Source: Bacillota bacterium (GTDB lineage Bacteria; Bacillota; Clostridia; Christensenellales; Aristaeellaceae). From it: a stretch of DNA of 64,000 bases. Positions 42,869 through 50,138 of the stretch are shown here, piece by piece; within the stretch, counting starts at the first letter, position 1, and each line of letters opens with the position of its first letter. Position numbers and translations under genes: made by a program. The notes below the pieces were generated by a model, which made no database searches, was not told where the DNA came from, and was given only the letters and a program-made list of their open reading frames with translations. The DNA is taken from positions 31,350 through 95,349 of the forward strand of contig JAEYOW010000005.1 of NCBI GenBank assembly GCA_023411375.1, written 5' to 3'.

Positions 42869-42935
42869 AGTGTACAATACATTTGCTTTTTTGAAAATTG
42901 AAGAGTTCACGAAGAATCTGCGAAGATTTCACGAA
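42869..42935 (-). promoter_or_regulatory. Direct-repeat promoter, copy C
   Basis: Minus strand: TTTTCA (42897-42892), 17 bases, TACACT (42874-42869); direct repeats GAAGAGTTCACGAA and GAAGATTTCACGAA (plus-strand reading) begin at 42900 and 42922. Confidence 0.65.
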
Positions 42936-42979
42936 ACGCCCTGTTCACATCCGAAATTCTCAAGAAATGCGCTGTTGAG

Positions 42980-43378
42980 CTAGATATCCTGGCTGATCAT
43001 AATTGGTACATCAGCGAACAGTCTCAATGAAATTTCATTATGCTTTTCTGCAAAAGCAACGATTTTTGCCAACGCACTGGCTTGGTATATCTGTAATGAA
43101 CGTTCCGTCCGCGTAAACTCGCACTTCCAGCGCTCTCGATACTCAAATGCAACGCGTGGCCAATCCATCTCCTCAATCAAGTGCTTTTGTACGACGAATT
43201 TTTCATCTGCGCTCAGCAGGTTCAGCCATGCATTGATCGTGGCAATTTTTAGCTCTAACAGAGCCAGACAACTTTTCATAGCCATATCCTCGGCGTGGGC
43301 AAGCCATTTTTCGTAGAGTTGAACCTCGGCCTGATAATCATTGTATTTGCATATGACGCTTCTAACTAATTGTTCCAT
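42980..43378 (-). CDS. Short sigma-region-4-like protein, paralogue 3
   Basis: A 132-residue helical protein preceded by GGGGGAAG. The core INAWLNLLSADEKFVVQKHLIEEMDWPRVAFEYRERWKCEF is the clearest example of the paralogous family (compare 33866). A basic, possibly HTH segment follows (RTERSLQIYQASALAKIVAF). Leader motif copy 5 lies 54 bases upstream. Probably a regulator; partner and target unknown. Confidence 0.65.
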   Translation of the reverse strand: MEQLVRSVICKYNDYQAEVQLYEKWLAHAEDMAMKSCLALLELKIATINAWLNLLSADEKFVVQKHLIEEMDWPRVAFEYRERWKCEFTRTERSLQIYQASALAKIVAFAEKHNEISLRLFADVPIMISQDI

Positions 43379-43431
43379 TTTTCTTCCCCCGTTTCAATTA
43401 TTATCGGAGAAAGGTACTGCGCATTATGTCA

Positions 43432-43478
43432 TGCAGAACATCCATCCTGATGGATGACGGCGGCCAAGCCCATTGTGC
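43432..43478 (-). ncRNA. Leader motif, divergent copy 5
   Basis: Keeps GCAGAACATCCATCC and GCGGCCAAGCC but the main stem has shifted to CATCCA/TGGATG, and the small hairpin is GGC-GGCCAA-GCC: a paired change from AGC/GCT. This covariation supports the small hairpin. It precedes the 42980 gene on the minus strand. Confidence 0.5.
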
Positions 43479-43730
43479 AAGAATACATATTTTCAGAGCC
43501 TTTCTCACCGTTTTGCGACCCCGCCCTGTCTACTCGACTTACCTTCCTTCCGTGACTGAATAGGAGCCGCTTGGTACAGTGATATCATAGCAGAAACGGC
43601 TCTGTTGGAACACGGCGTAAAAGCGACAATATGGCGGCGAAAGTACACCAGAATAATACCAATATGGCGCAACCACAACTGCACAGGAGCAAATACACAT
43701 TAAATGCAGGCTCAATAATGCTGAAATCAA

Positions 43731-43759
43731 TTTACAATATGAATTTCCTGTGCTATAAT
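43731..43759 (+). promoter_or_regulatory. Promoter of the stand-alone small RNA
   Basis: TTTACA, 17 bases, TATAAT (43754-43759) with TG one base before the -10 (extended -10). Transcription should start near 43766, just before the copy 6 stem. Confidence 0.7.
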
Positions 43760-43765
43760 GCGATT

Positions 43766-43828
43766 GTCCTTGCAGAACATCCATCCTTTAGAGGATGGCA
43801 GCGGCCAAGCTCGTTTCGCAAGGACTTT
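43766..43828 (+). ncRNA. Stand-alone small RNA, leader motif copy 6 with terminator
   Basis: Predicted transcript of about 60 nt. The outer stem is extended to TCCTTGC (43768-43774) with GCAAGGA (43817-43823), followed by CTTTTTTG, an intrinsic terminator. Inside are the CCATCC/GGATGG hairpin and the AGC-GGCCAA-GCT hairpin of the other copies. It is complementary to the minus-strand leaders that carry copies 1-5. Confidence 0.7.
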
Positions 43829-43893
43829 TTTGTATGCATCCATTTGCTAAGATGGTTTTTTCAAATTGACTTATATGATTTGTTGCCGTAGGA

Positions 43894-44286
43894 TTATTTG
43901 CTATGATCAATTAAAAAATCCATGTTACTGCCGAATCGTGTGCTCATCAACTGGTAAAGGCTAGCAATCGCCCTCTCCATTTGTCGTTGTACCGTGCGCT
44001 CATCGCAGGGCAGTCTTCCTTTGCTGTTTTCTTGGACTTGTTCAGAGATGAACAGCCACGTTTTATTTTTATATAGACGCATTTCAACAATGCTCCGCTC
44101 CTCTGCCGACAGATAATTCAACCAATGATCGATCAACGCAAGACGACGCTTCAAAATCGCATAGTTGTTAGCCTCATGCGATTGATTATAATCGTTCAGT
44201 TCATCCGAGCAATCCCGCAGAATTGCAATTTCTGTTTCGTAGCGCCGTTTACGCTGTAGAATAGTCATGATTTGCTGTTCTGTCAT
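43894..44286 (-). CDS. Short sigma-region-4-like protein, paralogue 4
   Basis: A 130-residue protein from ATG 44286 behind AAAGGAGCATTACC. It has a coiled-coil start (MTEQQIMTILQRKRRYETEIAILRD) and the core LIDHWLNYLSAEERSIVEMRLYKNKTWLFISEQV, then CDERTVQRQMERAIASLYQL, which reads like a region-4 DNA-binding helix pair. This member fits the ArpU/RinA-type phage and ICE regulators best. Probably a transcription regulator. Confidence 0.65.
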   Translation of the reverse strand: MTEQQIMTILQRKRRYETEIAILRDCSDELNDYNQSHEANNYAILKRRLALIDHWLNYLSAEERSIVEMRLYKNKTWLFISEQVQENSKGRLPCDERTVQRQMERAIASLYQLMSTRFGSNMDFLIDHSK

Positions 44287-44558
44287 GGTAATGCTCCTTT
44301 CGGAATTATAAAATTTATCCTTCACTATATACAGTGCGTGAATATGCCCAATTACATCATTCGACAAAATAAAACACTAAAAGTACAAATTTGCTTTCTA
44401 ATATCCAATTTCATAGGATTTGCTCAATGTGATAGGTGCATTTATATCCACGAATATCAAAAGTACAATGTTCAAGGAGTCAATCCCATGACCGCATGTC
44501 AATGCTATAACAATACGCAACGCTGGGCATAATACATGCGAAAACAGGAGGAATATCT
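44287..44558. other. Intergenic stretch between divergent regulators
   Basis: About 270 AT-rich bases. No gene; it must hold the divergent promoters of paralogue 4 and the XRE regulator, but no strong box pair stands out. Confidence 0.4.
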
Positions 44559-44954
44559 ATGGACATTGCGAGTTATCCAAAGACAGTCTCTATCAATTAC
44601 GCCCGGATCGGCCGTCATTTACGCGACATAAGAAAACTGCGAAAGCTAAAACAAGCGAACGTGGCCGAGGCGCTCGACGTTAAAGTCGAATCCTTCGGCA
44701 ATATGGAGCGTTCACAGCAAAAAATCAACCTGCAACGACTGATAGAACTGTGCGTTCTGTATGGCATTATGCCGGGTGATGTGCTCAACGATTGCTGTGA
44801 CGAGTTGATTGCTGTAACGCTGCCGGAAAATACCCAGGAGAACCCAGACAAAACAGCGTTATTTCTTCTCATTAGCAAGTGCTCGGATAAAACATTGAAA
44901 ATACTACGCACTGTAACTCAAGCTCTTTATGACTGCCTTGAGAGGAAATGCTGA
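44559..44954 (+). CDS. XRE-family HTH transcription regulator
   Basis: A 131-residue protein with AGGAGGAATATCT before the ATG. Residues 14-75 form a Cro/CI-type HTH (IGRHLRDIRKLRKLKQANVAEALDVKVESFGNMERSQQKINLQRLIELCVLYGIMPGDVL, key recognition part VAEALDVKVESFGNMER). The C-terminal helices (LFLLISKCSDKTLKILRTVTQALYD) probably dimerise. Likely represses cargo or transfer genes. Confidence 0.88.
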   Translation: MDIASYPKTVSINYARIGRHLRDIRKLRKLKQANVAEALDVKVESFGNMERSQQKINLQRLIELCVLYGIMPGDVLNDCCDELIAVTLPENTQENPDKTALFLLISKCSDKTLKILRTVTQALYDCLERKC

Positions 44955-45058
44955 TTTTGTTTGATACTTTGCAAAATGCCCGTCCATAGCGACACATCAT
45001 TGTGCCGTGAAAAGAACGGGCGTTTTGCTTTTGAATGTACAAAGGAGGATTTTGGGCT

Positions 45059-45640
45059 ATGAATGCTCCAAATGGGTTCATCGAGGAATTGATTTCGCTG
45101 TATCACGACAGGCTTCAAAAACGATGCGCCAGAATCGTTCATTATGATTCACGATATTTACCGATGGTGGATGATTGCATTCAAGAGGCATACTGTAAAG
45201 CTTTTTATAACTATGAAAGTATAGCCGACAGCAATAATCATTATGCCTGGCTTGTTCGATGCTGCGAGCACTATTTTAACTCAAAGATTCGCCGGAATAT
45301 CCGGCGAAAAGAAATTGCTGGAACGCACGTCAGTCTCGAGCAATGTGAAGATGTCGAAGACACGATGAACAACGTTTTGCGTTGGCTGGCAACAATGGAT
45401 GCGTTGGACACGCTTCATGACTTTCTGGAAACACTCACACCCCTTGAGTTTGCCGTTTTTAAGAGCTATCACGAGGAAAATATGTCTTTACAAGCAACGG
45501 CGCAAAACAATGGTATAACAACCACTTCCGCACGAGCTGCTGTAGACAGGATCAAAAAGAAGCGAAGAAAATTTGATTTTTTTATATCTATTTTTTCAGC
45601 GATAGTGTATTTTGGCGTTTTCACGCACTGTATAGGGTGA
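45059..45640 (+). CDS. Second ECF-like sigma factor with C-terminal hydrophobic tail
   Basis: A 193-residue protein from ATG 45059 (AAAGGAGG upstream). Region 2: MVDDCIQEAYCKAFYNYESI and YAWLVRCCEHYFNSKIRRNIRRKE. Region 4: LTPLEFAVFKSYHEENMSLQATAQNNGITTTSARAAVDRIKKKRRK. After the basic end, residues 172-193 (FDFFISIFSAIVYFGVFTHCIG) form a hydrophobic segment long enough to cross the membrane, unusual for a sigma factor. The next gene encodes its likely anti-sigma factor, 14 bases downstream. Confidence 0.82.
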   Translation: MNAPNGFIEELISLYHDRLQKRCARIVHYDSRYLPMVDDCIQEAYCKAFYNYESIADSNNHYAWLVRCCEHYFNSKIRRNIRRKEIAGTHVSLEQCEDVEDTMNNVLRWLATMDALDTLHDFLETLTPLEFAVFKSYHEENMSLQATAQNNGITTTSARAAVDRIKKKRRKFDFFISIFSAIVYFGVFTHCIG

Positions 45641-45654
45641 AGGAGGATATGACA

Positions 45655-46536
45655 ATGAATGGCGAGCAAAGGCTCTGCGCAACCAAAATTCTAAGCGCCA
45701 TTGAAAATGGGAAGCTCACGACCGATGAAACGATAAGGAGGTTGGAAGAACTTGTTGATAAGGAGCTAGAAAAACCAGAGTCATCGATGGATATGCAATT
45801 GGTAGATGCATGCGAGAATCTGCTGTGGGAACTCAACACCAACGGCAAGTTGCCTTTTGTCAGCAATTTGGAAACGAATAAGACAAAAGTCCTGAAGCGG
45901 TTGAGCAGGGAGCACAGACAAAAAGCGACGCTGAAGTTCATACCGCGCTTGCTAGCGACGACAGCTGCCGTATTCGTGGCGATAGTCTTTACGGATGGCA
46001 TATTGAATTATGGATGGTTCAAGCAGTATTCCACAGAAGATGAACAGCAGTATGTTATTGAGGGGCAAGCCTATGATCCTGGGATAATAGAGCAAGGAAT
46101 CGCCGATGACATGACTGAACCCGTAGAGCTAACCAGTACCAGTTGGGAACAAATTGTTGACTTCTTAGGGTATACCCCGATGATGCCTGCACGGCTACCA
46201 GAAAACTGGGAAATAAAGGATTACTATGCTTTTAAGTCCTCCGATGTAAACACTGTATCTGTTTTTTATAGGAAGACAACAGACACTCAAGCCACGCTAA
46301 TCTTTAATCAGGACTCGTATCACGGTGTTGAGGATGCCTACATTACGTTTGAGCAGAACGCTGAAGGTGAACTAATCCAAATCAATAATCAGCGAGTCTA
46401 TGTGGCGGAAAACATGGGACGACTTGTATACGAGTGGGTGGATGTCCAAAATATTTATACTTTATCTGGAACAATAACATGCGACGAGGCAAATTTATTT
46501 GTCCAATCAGTAGAAGGAGTAAGTGAAAATGAATAA
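45655..46536 (+). CDS. Membrane anti-sigma-like protein with DUF4367
   Basis: A 293-residue protein from ATG 45655 (AAGGAGG eight bases upstream). A cytoplasmic helical part about 1-90, a membrane helix about 98-115 (LLATTAAVFVAIVFTDGIL) and an outside DUF4367 domain from about 160 (TSWEQIVDFLGYTPMMPARLPENWEIKDYYAF, AENMGRLVYEWVDVQNIYTLSG). DUF4367 proteins often pair with ECF factors as membrane sensors. Overlaps the next gene by eight bases. Confidence 0.85.
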   Translation: MNGEQRLCATKILSAIENGKLTTDETIRRLEELVDKELEKPESSMDMQLVDACENLLWELNTNGKLPFVSNLETNKTKVLKRLSREHRQKATLKFIPRLLATTAAVFVAIVFTDGILNYGWFKQYSTEDEQQYVIEGQAYDPGIIEQGIADDMTEPVELTSTSWEQIVDFLGYTPMMPARLPENWEIKDYYAFKSSDVNTVSVFYRKTTDTQATLIFNQDSYHGVEDAYITFEQNAEGELIQINNQRVYVAENMGRLVYEWVDVQNIYTLSGTITCDEANLFVQSVEGVSENE

Positions 46537-46930
46537 GACTATCTGGAAAGCAATGTTGATATGCGTGCTGCTTATGGCTCTAATCGGTGCGACTGTGAGT
46601 TCATATGCAGCGGACATTGTACCGTATGCAGATGAAGTTTTTGCTGCGGCAACGGTGTCACTTGCGTCAACCAAGAAGGTAACCTATAAATGCACGACAT
46701 ACTTCTCTCAGGATTCACTATCCGTTACCTCATGCTGGTTGGAGCAAAAAGTAAATGGCGAGTGGGAGACGGTGCGTAGCCTAACGCCACCTGACACGGC
46801 AAATAGCAATGCCCAAGCATATACGAGGGTTGTATCGTACAGCATTGGTACCGGAACCTTTCGCGTCGGTGCCGTATTCAACGCAAGCGGTTATGAAATT
46901 ACGCGGTATTCAAATTCAAGAACGTTTTAA
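46529..46930 (+). CDS. Small secreted beta-rich protein
   Basis: A 133-residue exported protein with AAGGAG nine bases before ATG 46529. Signal peptide (TIWKAMLICVLLMALIGATVSSYA) is followed by a repetitive beta-rich domain (KVTYKCTTYFSQDSLSVTSCWLEQKVNGEWETVRSL, GTFRVGAVFNASGYEITRYS) with two cysteines. It may belong to the DUF6147-like group, but I am not certain. Coupled to the DUF4367 gene, so probably an effector or ligand of the same sensor system. Confidence 0.7.
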   Translation: MNKTIWKAMLICVLLMALIGATVSSYAADIVPYADEVFAAATVSLASTKKVTYKCTTYFSQDSLSVTSCWLEQKVNGEWETVRSLTPPDTANSNAQAYTRVVSYSIGTGTFRVGAVFNASGYEITRYSNSRTF

Positions 46931-46971
46931 CGCAACTGTTTCATCAATAACATTAACTGCTTAAAAACTTT

Positions 46972-47012
46972 CCGCCGCACGACGGTATAAAAGAAAAAAC
47001 GTTGTGCGACGG
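46972..47012. other. Long imperfect hairpin
   Basis: CCGCCGCACGACG (46972-46984) pairs with CGTTGTGCGACGG (47000-47012): 13 positions with one mismatch and one G-U, loop of 15 bases rich in A. No U-tract follows, so it is not a classic terminator. Confidence 0.55.
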
Positions 47013-47199
47013 AGCATCTTCATGCGTTTATTCGCGATTTAGATTGTCATAAAACTGATTCAAAAGCGCACGGCGGCTTTAAGCGAGGCATACCGTGCGT
47101 ATTTTTGTGCTGTTGAAAATACATAGAAAAATAAGCCTACTGCGTCTGCTGAGGCAACCTGATTTTGGCTAGGCGTAGTTCGGCAAACTAAATGTCGCG

Positions 47200-47253
47200 A
47201 TCCTCCGCCATTGTTCGATTCTCATCAAAGAAAATCGGAACGGAGGATTTTTT
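47200..47253 (+). promoter_or_regulatory. Terminator-like hairpin that masks the ribosome site of the sigma gene
   Basis: ATCCTCCG (47200-47207) pairs with CGGAGGAT (47241-47248), followed by TTTTTT and then ATG at 47257. TTCGATT/AATCGGAA extends it inside. The GGAGGA of the stem is the ribosome site of the next gene. Confidence 0.65.
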
Positions 47254-47256
47254 CAT

Positions 47257-47679
47257 ATGGTTACGATTAACCTTCGAGATTACTATCCTTTTTATCACGC
47301 CGATGCATATATGGAAGTACCGGACGAACTAGCTGCGACGATGGACAAATGGGGACGGGAAGAAAAAGCCTATGCCCGCAAACGACGCTGGCATCACGCT
47401 CATTATTCGCTGGATTTTGCAGAGGACATAGAGCGGTATATCCTATTTGTCTCCGATTCTCCCGATGTGCATTTTGAAAAAATTGTACAATGTGAGCAGC
47501 TCCACGCAGCGCTTGCAGACTTGCCGGATAAGCAAGCAAAGCGCATTTACACTCACTATTTTCTGGGACTTAGCAAGGCGGAAATCGCACGTTCGGAGGG
47601 GGTTAGTAAGGCGGCTATTTGTGCCAGCATCGCGCACGGACTTCGGAGTTTGGAAAATATTTTTGCAAAAAGAGCATGA
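47257..47679 (+). CDS. Sigma-70-like regulator typical of Tn1549-type ICEs
   Basis: A 140-residue protein. The second half contains sigma region 4: LHAALADLPDKQAKRIYTHYFLGLSKAEIARSEGVSKAAICASIAHGLRSLENIF. The N-terminal part (YPFYHADAYMEVPDELAATM, RKRRWHHAHYSLD) is as in the small sigma-factor-like proteins near the recombinase end of these elements. Probably a regulator of excision and transfer. Expression may be controlled by the hairpin that covers its ribosome site. Confidence 0.85.
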   Translation: MVTINLRDYYPFYHADAYMEVPDELAATMDKWGREEKAYARKRRWHHAHYSLDFAEDIERYILFVSDSPDVHFEKIVQCEQLHAALADLPDKQAKRIYTHYFLGLSKAEIARSEGVSKAAICASIAHGLRSLENIFAKRA

Positions 47680-48148
47680 GAGCTTTACTTTTGGCTCTGA
47701 ATTCTCCTTCATTATGAGAGGAACTTTTTACGACTCTCCTGAACCTTGATAATCGAATATACGATGTTACAGGTACAACCCCCGTGCGGTGGAGCGGCAA
47801 ATAGGGCGGCGCGATGATAGCACAAGCCGAGCGATACACGCACCTATTGACCCTGCTGTGGCAGGCAGGGCGCGACGATTCCGCACGGGCATAATGATAC
47901 TTCTTCATACAGCCTCCCACTGACTTGAGGGGGAGTTCCTGCGGTATGCGTTAGCCAACGGAGGCGGCGGTACAGGCAGGGCTATGATGCGGACAAGCCA
48001 TTCGCAGCCTGTGACATCCCCCTGCCGGGGTGCGTGGCAAATACGGCAATGAAAGGTTTTTGCTCAGATGGCTTTGGGTTATCAAAGCCACCTGAACTCC
48101 TCGAAGCAGGTATGATCATAGTGCTATCAATAATTTAGGAGTTTGTAT
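47680..48148 (+). other. Structured non-coding region before tnpW
   Basis: About 470 bases with no gene. CCCGTGCGG (47781-47789) can pair with CCGCACGGG (47881-47889), enclosing a CCCTGC/GCAGGG hairpin at 47851-47870. Further on are CCCC/GGGG near 48020 and TGGCTTTG/CAAAGCCA at 48069-48090. It looks like a structured leader or regulatory RNA of the recombination module. Confidence 0.45.
47740..47764 (+). repeat. att-like repeat, internal copy
   Basis: The 20 bases CTTGATAATCGAATATACGA (47745-47764) match CTTGATAATGGAATAGGCGA at 50141-50160 in 17 of 20 positions; with five flanking bases the match is 21 of 25. Confidence 0.4.
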
Positions 48149-48343
48149 ATGGATAGCGTAAAGCAATCATTTAGCTCAAAAAGCGCTCCATTCGATAAGA
48201 ATAAATCTTTGGAACGTCCCTCAACCTATAAAGTAGATGGGAAATCCTTCATCGTTACCCCTGTCTTCCGTCAAGAAGGTTGTGAAACCCTCGGCTCTGT
48301 CCTGGTCAAACTGATGCAGGCAGACAATGCATACAATCACTAG
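48149..48343 (+). CDS. tnpW: TnpW-family protein
   Basis: A 64-residue protein from ATG 48149 with TAGGAG upstream. The part TYKVDGKSFIVTPVFRQEGCETLGSVLVKLMQAD follows the TnpW pattern of Tn1549-type elements. It sits directly before the recombinase and may act like an excisionase or regulator; that is not proven. Confidence 0.8.
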   Translation: MDSVKQSFSSKSAPFDKNKSLERPSTYKVDGKSFIVTPVFRQEGCETLGSVLVKLMQADNAYNH

Positions 48344-48425
48344 CTCCGCAAACGTGACAACGGTGTTCAAACGTGCTATACCATAAGTGTAAATACTGCT
48401 TGTTTGACCGCCGGAAGGAGGCAAT

Positions 48426-50138
48426 ATGAAACGGTCAGTCAGCAAAAAAACACGGGAAAGCACGGCGTTTCTGTACGAGCGCATCTCGCGGGACGATAAT
48501 GTGGACGGCGACAGTTACAGCGTTACCAACCAAAAGAAACTGCTCATCAAGGTAGCCAAGGAAATGGGTTATGCCAATCTGGTGCATTTCTTCGACGATG
48601 GTATTTCCGGCGTGACCATGAACCGCCCCGGTTTTCAAGAAATGATAGCGGAACTGGAAGCGGGTCACGCAGCGGCGGTGTTCGTCAAAGACCTCTCGCG
48701 GCTTGGGCGCAACTACATTGAGGTCGGACGGCTTACCGAGGAGTTCTTCCCCGATCATGATATTCGGTTGGTGTCTGTTTCGGACGGTATTGACACCGAT
48801 GAGGGCGAAAACGAGCTGGCTCCCATCCGTAACCTGTTCAATGAGTGGTACTCAAGGGATATCAGTAAGAAACGGCGCATCAGCAACAAGATTAGGGGCA
48901 ATTCGGGAGAGCCGATGGGACAGCCGCCCTATGGCTATATCAAGAGTCCCGATAACTTCAAGCGCTGGATTGTAGACGAGGATGCGGCGCGGGTGGTCAA
49001 GCGCATCTACAGAATGGCACTGGATGGGCAAGGAACCGATCAGATCGCAACAGCACTGGAACAGGAGCGGATTTTATCCCCGTTGGCCTATTGGGAAAGT
49101 TTAGGCATCCATCGCGCAGGCAGAGCCAAAGACCCCACTGACACCCATTGGGGAACCGCCACGATCATCAAAATCTTAACGACGCAGGAATACTGCGGTG
49201 ATCTGGTTAATTTCAAGACCTACAGCAAATCCTACAAGAATAAGAAGCGGATTGAGAACGACCCTGAGAATATGGCGGTTTTTCGGGATGTACATGAGCC
49301 GATCATTGACCGTGTCAGTTGGGAGCGGATTCAGGAAAAACGGGGTAAAGTCCGCAAACGCAGGTGTCAGGACGGCGAGGTCAATATGTTCTCCGGCCTG
49401 CTGGTCTGCGCGGACTGCGGTAGTAATCTTCACTTCCACTTCAATCAAGGGAATCATGATATCCGCTATTTCAACTGTTCCAATTACAACAGCGCACGCG
49501 GGACATGCGGTTCAACCCATTACATCCGCGTGGACTTTTTGGAACAGGTGGTGTTGGGCGAGATTCGCCGCCTGACCAAGTTCGCCAGCCGCTATGAAGG
49601 TGACTTTGTGAATGCTGTGATGGGACATTCGCGGCAAGTGACTGCCGAGGAACTGCAATACCGTCAAAAGGAACTGAACAAGCTCCAGAGCCGCGATACG
49701 GAGCTGGACAAGCTCTTTGAAAGGCTATATGAGGACAATATAGTCGGGAAGATCACGGACGAGCGGTACGCGCGAATGACCAGCAGCTACGAGCAGGAAC
49801 AGGCGGAGCTTGTCGAGCGTATCAAGAAGGTGAAAGCCGAGATTGATAAATGCAGCAGCCAAAGCATGACAAGCGATATGTTCATCTCTACCGTTAGAAA
49901 GTACACCCGTGCTCGTAAACTTACCCCTAGGATGCTAAATGAGTTGATTCAGCGCATTGAGGTGCATCAGGCAGAAAAGGTGAACGGTGTGCATGTACAG
50001 CGATTGACGATCCACTACAACTGCGTCGGAACGCTGGAAATTCCCCAAGAACTGCCTGCGCTTGAAATGCCCAAAGTGTTGATGCAGACGCGCAAGGGTG
50101 TGAGGGTGGCTTACGAGGCCGCAGAGATGGTGGTTTGA
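48426..50138 (+). CDS. Large serine recombinase (ICE integrase)
   Basis: A 570-residue TndX/TnpX-like recombinase from ATG 48426 behind GGAAGGAGG. Resolvase domain about 13-160 with catalytic Ser in LYERISRDDN (Ser 21) and VFVKDLSRLGRNYIEVG; recombinase domain about 180-310; zinc ribbon about 328-370 (LLVCADCGSNLHFHF, CSNYNSARGTCG); coiled coil about 410-480 (ELNKLQSRDTELDKLFERLYEDN) and a DUF4368-like end. It cuts and joins att sites for integration and excision, and marks the right end of the element. Confidence 0.95.
   Translation: MKRSVSKKTRESTAFLYERISRDDNVDGDSYSVTNQKKLLIKVAKEMGYANLVHFFDDGISGVTMNRPGFQEMIAELEAGHAAAVFVKDLSRLGRNYIEVGRLTEEFFPDHDIRLVSVSDGIDTDEGENELAPIRNLFNEWYSRDISKKRRISNKIRGNSGEPMGQPPYGYIKSPDNFKRWIVDEDAARVVKRIYRMALDGQGTDQIATALEQERILSPLAYWESLGIHRAGRAKDPTDTHWGTATIIKILTTQEYCGDLVNFKTYSKSYKNKKRIENDPENMAVFRDVHEPIIDRVSWERIQEKRGKVRKRRCQDGEVNMFSGLLVCADCGSNLHFHFNQGNHDIRYFNCSNYNSARGTCGSTHYIRVDFLEQVVLGEIRRLTKFASRYEGDFVNAVMGHSRQVTAEELQYRQKELNKLQSRDTELDKLFERLYEDNIVGKITDERYARMTSSYEQEQAELVERIKKVKAEIDKCSSQSMTSDMFISTVRKYTRARKLTPRMLNELIQRIEVHQAEKVNGVHVQRLTIHYNCVGTLEIPQELPALEMPKVLMQTRKGVRVAYEAAEMVV

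Noticed and set aside
43539..43784. Minus-strand frame of 81 codons over copy 6
   Set aside because: It starts inside the RNA motif, has no ribosome site and an odd composition.
35511..43828. CRISPR-like array from the repeated 50-mers
   Set aside because: Copies are hundreds to thousands of bases apart, lack spacers of constant length and there are no cas genes.
35511..43828. IS200/IS605-type or REP/MITE elements for the repeated motif
   Set aside because: No transposase, no constant flanks or target duplications around copies 1, 5 and 6; presence in leaders and a full promoter/terminator at copy 6 fit RNA better. Not fully excluded.
43766..43828. Known riboswitch or ribozyme (c-di-GMP, preQ1, twister, hammerhead, guanidine)
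   Set aside because: The conserved core sequences of these classes are absent from all six copies.
32705..47250. Antibiotic-resistance cargo such as a vanB operon, usual at this position in Tn1549
   Set aside because: No ligase, VanH/X or resistance enzyme seen. The VanW proteins are on the chromosomal side and without other van genes.
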